From NCBI GenBank assembly GCA_037102815.1, contig BTPP01000006.1, positions 124,001-188,000 of the forward strand: 64,000 bases of DNA. The letters are read 5' to 3'. Shown one piece after another: positions 45,528 through 56,617 of this stretch (positions within the stretch are counted from its first letter, which is position 1; every line of letters starts with the position of its first letter). The translations under genes were made by a program, and so were the position numbers. The DNA comes from Neurospora intermedia (Eukaryota; Ascomycota; Sordariomycetes; Sordariales; Sordariaceae). A model generated the notes under the pieces. That model saw nothing but the letters and a program-made list of their open reading frames with translations. It was not told where the DNA came from and made no database searches.

Positions 45528-47485
45528 GCGATTGCATATAATGTCTTTTTGAAAAGGATGGAAATATGGAGACATGTTTGAATGGAAAAAAAGACAGCTA
45601 TGAGGAGTTGAAGCTGCTATGGACGCCACGCCCCGGCGATGCATACGAGAAAGAAGAGAGAACTTTTAGGAAGTGTTATTTTCGATTCTACTATATTTGT
45701 TTGTTAGACTTAGTTTTTAAAACTTCCTCTGCCGCTTGGTGGAGGGGGTAAAAAAAATCGATGCTCTGTTGAAGCCTGAATTTGGTTCCATTCTTGCGAG
45801 AGTGATGATGCTGATGATATCCGAGTGATTGCATTCGTTTGTTCTACTGCCGGTAGATTTGAGTACCTCGTCTGGTTCCTTTCGGAAATTCGGAATAAAG
45901 TTGCATGGGTTGAGAGGAATACTTAATTGAAGGTGCAAAGTGGAATGGATTTTGAAAAGACCCGAGATATCATGATCGTAGTGATAGTTCTTTCTTTTGT
46001 TAATTTTTCGCCTGCCGTTTTCCCGCTCACCAAAATCCCCTAAGTCTGGATAAAATTGAAGCATCATATCTCAAAACACCGTCTTTACGGCACCCATAAT
46101 CCATCTCAAGGCCCAATTTCAAGAGTTTGCATGTTTATATTCTATTCAAACTACCAAGCCACGGTCAGACTTGAAATTCTTTTGGTACCAAGTTTGTAAA
46201 TTCCCGTGTCGACAATTCGCTTTGTGCCAGTTGGTGCTTCCATTGAAGGTAACTAACACATATAATCAAGTCAAGTAACCACACACACCAATCACCAGTA
46301 TGCAAAATAAGGAAATATTAAGTTCCACCACCCAACTGGTCGTGTAGCGTTGTTCAATTATTACTTTCAGCATTTATCAACATTATCCCAACATCGTATA
46401 TTATTCAGCCCTAGCAAGATCGTTGGTATGGTACGTGGATAATGTGCAGGCAACTTTTAGTCCTTTTACGTTGGTCAAATACTTAGGCTCTAACAACTGC
46501 CGACTTGGCAACTATCGCGAGTAATGTCTAAAGTGTTTTGTAGAAGTGGTCTTTTGTCGTCAATGCGTGAAGCTCAAAAAGTCATCGATGAAAGTGTTGC
46601 TCTCGACCCATTTGCAGCAGGCCGGCCAATCAACTCCCCTGCCTGTTTCCTCCCTTCCCCCCCTGCTAGGTAAGCATGCCTCAACGCCAAGAACCATTTC
46701 ACTCACCTAGTTCTAGCGGAGAGAACTCGAAACACGCGAATATCGCAAAGGAGCCAAGTCAATGGAGAGCAGGGGAGAGAAATGGGAAATTACACACACG
46801 TACCTACATAACTACCATAAACGCCAAGACTGTTTCAAGAACAATTCAATCACGAACTTCTTTCCAGATTCGTTCCTTGTTCCGTAGCGACGGACTCAAT
46901 TCCCCCCCCCCTCCCCTCCCCTCCCCTCCCATCCCCAGTTCGATACATTCAATCAATCTAATGATCCAGTGTCCAGCCGACTCCCGACTCCCGTCCGCTC
47001 GGCACCACCACAACTTTTCATTACTTATGTACAGTAATTATCCGCAAATGGGATTCATCCCAGTCCCCCCCCGCTTCCAAGACGTCAACCCAACATCGGG
47101 TAAAAAAAAGAGGCGACTGGGCGAGGTTTCTTGAGTGAGGCATCTCTTGCGAGCGAGTTACTTTTAAGTCACCCACTTCCGCGTAACGAGAGCGAAACAT
47201 AAAAAAAAAAAAGGGGCAGATCAATTTCCCGATTTAATGGGTTTGTGATCGAAAGCTACATAGATCGATCCGCCGCCCGAGAAAATGATGCACCCCGGGA
47301 TTTCTGAAAAGTCTTGGGAGCGAACGATGTTACTCCTCGCATTACATGCGAGATGGATGGGTTGAGGGAGGGTCACGGTTAAGATGTAAAAAGAGGTCCA
47401 CCAATCCCGGAACTACCGTGTAGTGAAGTGTACATACATACGTACGTACGCTCGGTACCTACGTTATGCTAAAAAAAGGGTGAGT

Positions 47486-47511
47486 GGATGGATGGATGGA
47501 TGGATGGATGG
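47486..47511. repeat. Tetranucleotide repeat (GGAT)n
   Basis: Six perfect GGAT units. Confidence 0.9.
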
Positions 47512-47693
47512 CTTCAAGGTGAGTATCATATTTCCCTTTTAGGATCGAGGAGATGCGGTCGTACCATAGAACGGGTCGGACGGATCGGAGTAAAAGTTGA
47601 ATGATCCACCGGGAGAAGGATCCAAGAAGATTCCCTCTTTCGCTTCTAGGCCGAACCATGTAAACAACAGACAGACCTAAGCTCCGAGATATG

Positions 47694-47700
47694 TATATAT
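47694..47700 (+). promoter_or_regulatory. TATA box of the pectin methylesterase gene
   Basis: TATATAT lies 137 bp upstream of the start codon, followed by a CT-rich leader. Confidence 0.55.
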
Positions 47701-47836
47701 CAGCGTCATCACCCAGTCAACCACTCTCTCTTTTTCCCCCTCCTCCTCCTCCACTACCACCTTACCTTTGACTCCAACTCTGACCAAACCCAACAGAGTA
47801 GAGTGAGCTCATCGCCCTCACACCCCATCGCCAACC

Positions 47837-48910
47837 ATGAAGTCCCTTCTCCTCCCGCTTCTCTCCCTCCTCTCCCTCTCCTCCTCCGCCCTCGCCGCCA
47901 CCCGCATCTCCCCCCCTTCCACCGCCTGTCTCCGCGTCGGCGCCGGCCAACCGTACTCCAACATCCAATCCGCCGTCAACGCCCTCTCCACGACGGCTTC
48001 CGGGTCTCAGTGCATCTTCATCTACCCCGGCACCTACTGGGAACAGGTCCTGATCCCCGCTCGCTCCGCCCAGCTCTCCATCTACGGATACACCGCCAAC
48101 AGCCAAGGCTACGCTTCCAATACCGTCACCATCATCGCCAACAGGTCCCAGGCCGATGGACTGAGCAACGACCAGACGGCTACTGTGCGCGTCAAGAGCA
48201 GCAACACGCGCTTGTATAACCTCAACATTGAGAATGCCCACGGGCAGGGCAGCCAAGCCGTGGCGCTGAGCGTGGCCGCCAACGGCGTGGGCGTGTACGG
48301 ATGCCAGTTGAAGGGGTTCCAGGATACGCTGCTGGCGGAGGACGGAGCGCAGCTGTATGCGCGGACGTTGATTCAGGGAGCGACGGATTTCATCTTTGGA
48401 CAGCGCGCACCGGCGTGGTTTGAGAAGTGCGATATCAAGGTCATGGCTGCTAATCTTGGGTATATCACTGGTATGTTCCCCCCATCTTCGCCGTCCACGA
48501 GCCTCTTTTTCGGTAACTGACTGTTCTTGTATCATCATTCAGCCTCGGGTCGTGATTCTTCGAGCAACCCAGCCAACTACGTCTTCAACAGCTGCTCCAT
48601 CGCCGCCGCTGCCGGTAACAATGTGCCCTCGGGAGCCTACTACCTCGGTCGTCCTTGGCGCCAATTCGCTCGCGTCACCTTCCAGAAGACCAGCATGACC
48701 AACGTCATCAACCCTGCCGGTTGGTCGATCTGGCAGAACGGCGATACGAGGACCAGCAACACTCAGTTTGGCGAATACGCTAATACTGGTGCGGGCGCGA
48801 GCGGGGTCAGGGCGTGGTTTGGTAAGCTGTTGGGTTCCCCCGTCAAGATTGAGTCGGTGCTGGGAAGTCGTTACTCTCGTCAGGGCTACTATGATGCTAG
48901 CTATATGTAA
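47837..48910 (+). CDS. Pectin methylesterase (CE8), secreted, 333 aa, two exons
   Basis: Exons are 47837-48470 and 48543-48910, joined as YIT-ASGRDSSSN. A signal peptide (MKSLLLPLLSLLSLSSSALA) leads into the CE8 parallel beta-helix. Motifs in order are GQPYSNIQSAV, PGTYWEQV, GFQDTLL and TDFIFG with the two catalytic Asp residues, and YLGRPWRQFARV with the substrate-binding Arg. The enzyme removes methyl esters from pectin outside the cell, opening it to lyases and polygalacturonases. There is no binding module. Length is normal for fungal CE8. It follows the AA9 gene on the same strand, 2.3 kb away. Confidence 0.94.
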
Positions 48911-49610
48911 GCTAGGAGGAATATCGATGGGTAGGCAAGGGGAGGAAAGGAAGCCAGTGAGTGGGAGGTGGGTTGATGGAAGGATTTGAATTCGAATAGA
49001 CAATTGTCGAACCGGACCGCAACGACGGATCTGGATTTTAAATAACATAAATAAAGGTTTTGTTCTTAGGTCATGCCAAAATGACTGTGAAAAAAAATGA
49101 GCGCGGACATCAGATCACCTTGCAGTAGATCTTATTGTGACAACTTTTCACACCTAGCTTGGGATTGATATTAGAACTCAGTTGCAGCTCAACTGTGCCT
49201 CAGTGATGATTTTAGACTTGAGTCTCACTGGGCCTCATCAAGCAGAAAAAGCAGGAAATCATCACTAGACTGAAAAGAGCTGCTTGTTTTTCCACATGAA
49301 GGCAATGCACTAAAAGCCAAAGCATTCTAACGGAATGGTATAACGATTTGCACTGAGATGATGTGTATGAACAGTCAGAGAAGCAGAGGGGAGAAAACAA
49401 AGCGAGTGACCTAAGCAAACCAAAAACGTCCCAACCCATAGATACCTTATTCAACGCCGGTTCGAAACAGAGGCCCTTGAACACCCCGAAGAAAACAACT
49501 CCTGCCGCTGACAAATGCGAAGTGACGAAAAGACGGCCTGAAATGCCGTCAAAATTTGAGGGGCCTTCAGGATTCGAAGAGCCTTCAAATTTCGTTGAAG
49601 AAAGACCAAC
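48911..49610. other. Convergent 3' region, pectin methylesterase and ubc8
   Basis: 700 bp, AT-rich; consistent with two 3' UTRs. Confidence 0.6.
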
Positions 49611-50781
49611 CTAGACGTCGTCCATCTTACCGGCGGCCTCGTCGTCGTCTTCCTCGTCAAAACTAGCCACGGATGATAGTTCGCCGTCGTCTTCACTTTC
49701 TGCGTCCGCCTCGTCTGCCGCGTCCTTGCTCGCGTATTTCTGGACATATTCTGCAAAAATAATTTCAGCTTCCCCCCTTTGTGTACTCCAAAACGGGTTC
49801 CATGTGTTGACATACCCTTCACCTTGTTCTCGTAGGTCTTGGGTTCTCTGAGCAACATCGCAGCGGCCTCACCGTTGAGAGGATCGGTAGGGTTCGGGTA
49901 ACGTAGAAGCTGAGGCAGGAATACTTCAAAGATGTTGATCATATCGAACATTGGCGACCATGTTTGGTTGATGACGTCTAAACAAACCGATCCGGATCTG
50001 GTATACGGCGTATATGGTTAGCCCCAATTGCTCTTTTGCGGCGAGTGGCCTATCACTTGTTGCTTGTTTCGACCCGGCGAACCAGAGCCCGCCCAACGTG
50101 TTGTCGTGATTATTTCCTCGGATGGTGCGATCAGTTTGGTATCGGTCCCCACTTACAGCTCATCAATGTTGGGATGGAAGATTCGGTTCACGAAGCCAAT
50201 GCTGGGGGATTTGTATGGATACTGATCGGGTAGCTCGACGCGGACTTTCCAGATGCCGCCTTCAAAGGGTGCTGTAGGGAGAGCATGGTGTTAGTGATTG
50301 TAAGATCCTCGAGGCACATCTGGAGACTTGAGCACATGCGAGACAGGGAATGGAAGATATTGGGGGGACAAACTTTCGGCAGGCCCTTTGAATTTCACAT
50401 AGAATTCCTGCCTGTTGTATTGTTAGATAAGCCCAGCATCCCAGCTCGAAACATTTTGGTTGTCGCATCTTACACTGCATTTTCCATGTTAGCGCTCCGA
50501 AACCGGAAGTTGAATGTTTCCTGTAGGGAGTTGGGAAGGGTGTATCCATACTATTATCGTTCACCAAAGTAACCTCATAGTCGCTCATAAGCCTGTCGTA
50601 TCAGTCGTGTTAACAGTGCGCTCGTGGGAAAGGGTTGTTGGAGCTTTGTAAGGACGGGAATCGTACATCTTCATGACCTGTTACCAATGTACATATTAGC
50701 ACGTGTTTCCCTGATTCGTAGCTGAACGTGAATACTATCGCAACTCACATCTGTCTCGATACGGCGGCGTGGGGAACTCAT
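49611..50781 (-). CDS. ubc8: Ubiquitin-conjugating enzyme Ubc8/UBE2H, 186 aa, eight exons including 11-nt and 1-nt exons
   Basis: Minus-strand exons: 50781-50749, 50677-50667 (11 nt), 50592-50552, 50474 (1 nt), 50411-50374, 50271-50157, 49997-49816 and 49750-49611. The protein reads [41 protein letters not shown] and so on, colinear with yeast Ubc8. The E2 core has [20 protein letters not shown] with the catalytic Cys, and an acidic tail ([17 protein letters not shown]). Yeast Ubc8 works with the GID/CTLH ligase on gluconeogenic enzymes. The 1-nt exon supplies T of the Met-29 codon: exon 3 ends with A, exon 5 starts with G. Introns on both sides have CTAAC branch sites and CAG ends. Without it the frame hits TGA after five codons. 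The E2 call is firm; the 1-nt exon is inferred from DNA and homology. Confidence 0.9.
50474..50474 (-). other. ubc8: Inferred single-nucleotide exon of ubc8
   Basis: On the minus strand the site reads AATGCAG|T|GTAAGA. The upstream intron (50551-50475, 77 nt) opens GTATGG and has GCTAAC 16 nt before its AG. The downstream intron (50473-50412, 62 nt) opens GTAAGA and ends with TCTAAC...ACAACAG. The exon completes A-T-G and restores NDN-MQEF. The other AG sites I tested in this interval give exon lengths of 21 or 47 nt, which break the frame. Confidence 0.7.
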
Positions 50782-52998
50782 GTTGTCTATCAGAAACTCG
50801 CGCTCGGTTCTGCCTTTTCCGATAAGAATGAAGTGGTATCTAGCTTCGAGTTATCGCAGGGAATCCAAAGCGAAGTCGCAAGCAGTCGCGTTATCGTATA
50901 ATCTGATGTTGCGAACGGATGACAAGTGTCAAGACTGCAGAATGCGGGAGTAGGCAGTTGGATGCGTGGTCGGCGGGTGGTGGCGAGATGCGATGTCGCT
51001 CTCGTCTGGTCTGCTGCTGCGGCCGAAGTGGGTTGGAAGCGAAGCTTGGGGCGTTGCTGACAACAAACTGAAAGATGACGGGGAGGTTATCGCGAATGGA
51101 CTCGAATAGGTAGGCACTGAAGCTGATATTCCAAGTGTCGATGGTTTGTTTGATTATTCAGGTCAGAAAGTCGAGGTTGGGACAAAGTGGGATGAATGAG
51201 ACAAGTCGCGGGCACTCCTGTCACGTTCCCGCCCGCAGTAGCGACGATCGTCCACGACGTCAGGCTTACCGTACAGCGCTGACCTCCTCAGGTGGTAGCA
51301 GCCAGGGGTGCATTTGCCGGCCGCGAGCGAATGATAAGCAGCTAGGAGTGGGGAAAGTCATGCGCTGAAGGGAGCGATAGTGATTCATTGGCGGTCACTC
51401 GGGACCTGTTGTGCTTCAGATTGGATGTTGAGGACGGGGAATGACGGGACAGCGGGAGGAGTCAACTCCAGTCAACCTCATCAAGGCAACAAGCAACCGC
51501 AAGGTATATTCCGGAGGTGGTGTTACATGTTTGCTTTGTCTCCAAGCTAAATCCGGCCACCAACAACCTAACAGCCACAATGGTCAACAGCAACATCGAA
51601 TAAAGAAGGGCGCATCAATAGTTACCAAGAGGTCGATGTGACATCCATATGGATCGATGATACTTGAACCCGTCCCGTGCCTCTCGCTATACACATTAGA
51701 GTTTGACTCAGATCCAAGTTCGGGATATTCCAACGATCTTGAGAATGGTGTGTGTGTGTGTTTGGTGAGTGGTGCCAATGAAGGAACACATCGATCAACT
51801 CCGTTAACATACCGTCACCCACCATCGGCCTTGCGGTCATAAGGGTGGCCGGCGATCCGGCGTCAAGATTCAACTGTGAATGGCGGGAAAGTCTGGGGAA
51901 AAGGAAGCACTAGACTAGACTTAACAGAAGGAAGTCTGGTTGGTGGTGGTGTGGTTAGTGATGGCTGTTAACCAGCGACCAGGTACACGGGTCATGCGGT
52001 CTCCTTGAACGGAGCTACATTCGGCCATCACACTTCTAAACTTCGCTGATTACCTGTAACTCTGTGTACGGTCCCAATGAAGCTTCAGATAATCCAGGCA
52101 GCAACTTCAAGGTCCAAGATATATTCATCTCTTTCAGCCCACGACATTATGTATTCCAACACCGAGTCTTCGGCTCTGGATCACGGTAGCGGAACGCCAT
52201 GTGTTATTGTTATGTAGGGCTGACAATTCCCCGCAGTTCACAATGTCATCTGAAGCCAAAAGTCGGCGGGTTTACATAAAGTGGTTGCATAGATGCTACC
52301 AAATATCTGACACGGCACAGGAAATCTTTCACTGTACCCTACAATAGTCTATAGAGCCTCAAACCATCACGATAGGCAGGTCAAACACCGTCAATGTTCT
52401 CGGTGTCCGTTCGGAGACGAACATCATCATCAAGATGCTTGCGTTTGTCAAAGTCCCAAAATTGTTAGTGCAGCGCCAGTGCAGTGTCAGTCGACAGTCA
52501 CCGATGCCTCGGCCCCAGGAACAGAGCCAATCAAGCACATCCAAGCGACCGGTAAAGTGGGCAGTGTGGGTCTTTCTCCGAACGCCCGAACAAGCCGGCG
52601 GGTCCCAGTCAGTCCCCCTTGACACTTGGCGGAAACGGGCAAAGAACACCAAGAAATTTGTGAGATATACTCAATTCTACGCAGCAAAAACCATCATGGC
52701 TTCTGGGAGTTGAAATAAAAGGAGGAGCCGGGCGCAGTAAGAAAAAAAAAATGGCGCAAATGTAGAAAATCATTCTCTCTTCTTCTCAATTAATTACTTT
52801 CAGTGCAGCATTTCTATCTTCATCAACCACCAAAACCATAGGGAAAAGTTGCATCCGTTGTTTCGAGCATCGCAAAGTCTCTTTACTCATTCCGTTGTAC
52901 CTTTACATTGCGTATATTCTGGACCGGTACTTTACATACACCACTCACCACTTATACACCACCACCACCACCACAGCCACCACAGCTGAACCACCATA
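50782..52998. other. Divergent intergenic region, ubc8 and panB
   Basis: 2.2 kb with both promoters. The right end is a CA/ACC-rich leader for panB. No other gene seen. Confidence 0.6.
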
Positions 52999-54344
52999 AT
53001 GCACAAGCAAATAACTTCTTCACTACTCCGGAGGTCTCCTCCCTTCCTTTCCAGGGGTACCAATTACACACCATCAGTCCTGCTGCGTGGTGGTGCCGGT
53101 GCATCTCAACCACACCTCAACACCACCACCACCATCACGGGATACTACCAACCCCAACTACACCACCACCACCAACATGTGCAAATCCAAACCCGCTATT
53201 CTTCTCACTCCCCCATGGGCCTCCCGCCCACCAACCCCCGCAAAAAGGTCACGCTCAACACGCTGCAGTCCATGTACAAGAAGGGCGAGAAAATCACCAT
53301 GATCACGGCGCACGACTTCCCTTCGGCACACGTGGCCGAGCACGCGGGCATGGACATGATCCTGGTGGGCGACAGTCTGGCCATGGTTGCTCTGGGGATG
53401 GAGGACACGAGCGAGGTGTTGGTGGAGGAGATGTTGCTGCATTGTCGGAGTGTGGCGAGGGCTACTAGCCGGGCTTTTACTGTGAGTGTTTTCTTATTCT
53501 TCTAACATCTTATATCCACTCATCTCATGGTCTTCTCTATTTGAGAAACCCTTTGGTTATACCTACCCCTATTCTTCCGTTATCCGTCTCTCTCGTCCTC
53601 AATCATTGCCCCTATTCACTATACCCTACCCCAATGTGAACGTGAGAGAAAAAAAAAAAAAAACACTAACCATGCTTCCAGGTCGGCGACCTCCCCATGG
53701 GCTCCTACGAAATCTCCCCCCAACAAGCCCTCTCCACCGCCATCCGCTTCATCAAAGAAGGCCGCGTGTCCGCCGTCAAGCTCGAAGGCGGCGCCGAGAT
53801 GGCCCCCACCATCCGCGCCATCACCACCGCCGGCATCCCCGTGCTCGCCCACATCGGCCTCACTCCCCAGCGCCAAAACGCCCTGGGTGGCTTCCGCGTC
53901 CAAGGCAAATCCAAAGAATCCGCCAAGCGATTGCTCCGAGACGCCCTGGCCGTCCAGGAGGCCGGTGCGTTCGCCGTCGTGGTGGAGGCCGTGCCGCAGG
54001 AGGTGGCGGCTTTCATCACCGGTCTCCTGAAAATCCCGACCATTGGCATTGGTGCTGGAAACGGCACGAGTGGACAGGTGCTGGTGCAGGCCGATATGAC
54101 GGGGAATTTCCCGCCGGGGAGGTTCTTGCCCAAGTTTGTGAAAGAGTATGGCGATGTGTGGGGGGAGGCGTTGAGGGCTATCGAGACGTATAGGGAGGAG
54201 GTCAAGGGCGGGAGTTATCCGGCTGAGGAGCATACGTACCCGATGGCGAAGGAGGAGGTGGAGGCCTTTGTGGGGGATGTGAGGAGGCTGATGAATGCGA
54301 ATGCGTCTGCTAAGACTGAAGGGGAGGGTGAGAAGGATGCGTGA
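52999..54344 (+). CDS. panB: Ketopantoate hydroxymethyltransferase (PanB), mitochondrial, 381 aa, two exons
   Basis: Exons are 52999-53481 and 53682-54344, joined as SRAFT-VGDLPMGSYE. The enzyme adds a hydroxymethyl group to 2-oxoisovalerate from methylene-tetrahydrofolate, the first committed step to pantothenate and CoA. Motifs seen are MITAHDFPSAHVAEHAG, MILVGDSLAMV (metal-binding Asp), KLEGGAEM, HIGLTPQ, VVEAVP with the catalytic Glu, and IGIGAGNGTSGQVLV. The first 70 residues are rich in Arg, Ser and His (QLHHHHQH) and end TRYSSHS, a plausible mitochondrial presequence with a matrix-protease site. I believe the Neurospora locus is called pan-2, from memory. An A tract lies in the intron. 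Confidence 0.95.
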
Positions 54345-54715
54345 GTACTAATGCTGTAGTGTGTGCGTGGCAGCGGCGGGAGGAGGATAATACCCCTTGC
54401 ATAATGTTGGGATAAAAAAAAAATGTGTTGCTGTTTTTGGATATAAGAGCGTTGCCTCATGTTCATAGTAGTGTAGTAATTGATAGGTACCTCTGTCGTG
54501 ATCCCTTTAATTTGACGTGAGGTGTCGTGGATATCGTTCCTGGTTTCGAATACTTTCAAATAGCTGATCAAGGATGCTGAAGTTTCCTTGGTGGCCCCAA
54601 GAGTGAAGAGTGATTCTTGGATACGGCTTCTTGACACCGTCTGACATGTTGTCCATAAGATATGACCCCACACTATAAGTCTCCAAGGTCGATTCACCTC
54701 TCAGACTTGAGGTGA
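54345..54715. other. Convergent 3' region, panB and atg12
   Basis: 371 bp between converging stop codons; the two 3' UTRs may overlap. Confidence 0.6.
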
Positions 54716-55318
54716 TCACCCAAAAGACGGCGTCATGGAATACGAAATATTTAACTGATTCGTGGAATCCTTAAAGCACTGCAACACACATCGTTAGCAC
54801 ACATTTCAGTTCACACAGTAACTCGCCCTTGACACTTCCTTGACACCCTCATCACCCCCAGAATCATGACCATCTTCACCAAAACCAAAAAGGCAAAGTA
54901 AACTCACCCTCCACAAATTCCCCACCACTTCATCCAACGCCGGCGCAAACACGCTATTCACATACAGAAACACGCTATCCGTCTCCTGCACCTTCAGCGT
55001 CTTCCGCAGGTACGCCACCACCGTCTCGAACGAGTGCGTGCTAAGCACCTTGACTTGCTCCCTTCGGAGCGCGGGCGCCGACCCGACCGGCTTGAAACGA
55101 ATCACCACCTTCTCTTGGTCAAATTTCCCGGCTTCGGCGAGGGCGGCGGTGGCGTCCCGTGGGAGGGTCATCAACACCGTGGAGGCGGTCATGGTCAGCG
55201 GCAGGTTGGGCGAGTCGCGGCCTTCGAGGACAGGGGAGGCTGTTGATGAGTTTGGGTTGTTGTCCTCGTGGAAGGATGGAGGGGAGGCGGTGCCAAGTGG
55301 GCGTTGTGGGGATGCCAT
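54716..55318 (-). CDS. atg12: Autophagy ubiquitin-like modifier Atg12, 157 aa, two exons
   Basis: Minus-strand exons are 55318-54908 and 54778-54716, joined as [14 protein letters not shown]. The N-terminal 65 residues are Ser/Pro-rich and disordered. The ubiquitin fold follows: [75 protein letters not shown]. The chain ends in the single C-terminal Gly that Atg7 and Atg10 couple to Atg5; the resulting conjugate promotes Atg8 lipidation. The short second exon of 21 codons is easily missed: reading through the intron would give a false C-terminus lacking the Gly. Confidence 0.95.
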
Positions 55319-56583
55319 TTTGGGTTGGGTTGTCTGGGTGTGAGGTGATGAACAGAAAGAGAGAGGTTAAATTGAAAGGTGAAGCGATGAACCGTAACAC
55401 GGGTTTGTCCTGTTCGTGTATGTTTGTTTGTGTGCTTGGTGATGATTGAGCGCTTGGACCGGTTTTCTTCTCAGATGAGACGGCCCTTGGTGTCCCTTTG
55501 ATAACTCAGTTGAACAGCCTGAGGTCCAATGGCTGTATTATTCAGGTGACTCTGATTGTAAGCCGCACCGGTCTAGCGAGTGAGGCTGATGATGTTGACG
55601 ACGATGTTGATGGTTTGTCAAGGATCAGCTGGGCAACGAGATGACAGTTGATTGGTGATTTGCAAGCGGAAGGAGAAAGTGGAGACATGGTTGCATCAAG
55701 TGTCAGTAGGTCAGGTACGGGCGTAACTGCTTGAGGGTTAGGGTTGCCGTATACATTCTCTCGGGATTGTCCCGATTTTGGAAATGGATATCAAAGCGCA
55801 AAAGGCACAGAGATCGCGCTTGGAGCTGCTGATGTCGTTCATGAGTCGTGACCATCTCTTGAAGAAGAAGCAGTAAACAAAGAGCGCATGCAACTACGAT
55901 GGAAACATTTCCGGCCCTCGTCGGCTATCAGAAGAGATCCGTGGTCAACAAAAGTGATGAGAGACAACGAACTTGTGCAACATGCAAAGGCTGTTGTGCA
56001 TAACCTCGGAGCCTGCACAAACGATATATCTCTTTCATCTCGATCGTGACCAATCGTCGATGACTTGCATATGGATAACTCCGCTGAAAAAATAAAAGTA
56101 TCAGATTTCTATCTTCGGTTCCTCATACATGTAACGCCGCTGCAAAGAAGGTACCATGGCATCCTTTCATCGAGTTTGATGGCTAGATGGGTTGTGGTTA
56201 TGATCGGGACGTGAAAAGATACAAATCAATCCCGATGAGCGAGCATCCAGCGGACTGCGGATTAGATAAGATTTCCATTGGATTTGGGCTATACCATACT
56301 TATATCTACTAGATTTACTGCGTAGTAATAAGCTCACTCAGGTTCGCCAGTCGCACACGGAAAGTGGACTGGCGGCGTCATCGAAACGGCGATCTCCTTT
56401 GGCAGGGCTTGTGACGGAAGCCGTACCCCCCGCACGATCAGCATCATCATCATCATCCCGCGGAGCATTCGTTCCTGTTGCTGCGCCGTGCTCAAAAGAT
56501 ATGAATATCACGCGCGCCCCCGGTGATGCCCATGGTCGTGTGCTTGTTTTGATTTTCTTGACAAGGAAAGGATCAATCCCGGC

Positions 56584-56617
56584 GTGTGTGTGTGCGGGTG
56601 TGTGTGTGTGTGTGTGT
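56584..56617. repeat. Microsatellite (GT)n, interrupted
   Basis: Two GT runs separated by CGG. Confidence 0.9.

Larger units (their letters stand above)
45528..47836. other. Intergenic, AA9 gene to pectin methylesterase
   Basis: 2.3 kb, AT-rich at the left (3' UTR), with a C-rich run near 46900-46930 and a GGAT repeat (47486-47511). Frames such as 46676-47134 plus lack coding signals. The right end holds the esterase promoter. Confidence 0.6.

Noticed and set aside
44493-45644. 383-codon open frame antisense to the AA9 gene
   Set aside because: It arises from C-ending codon bias of the sense gene; its Gly/Ser/Val/Asp-rich text shows no domain.
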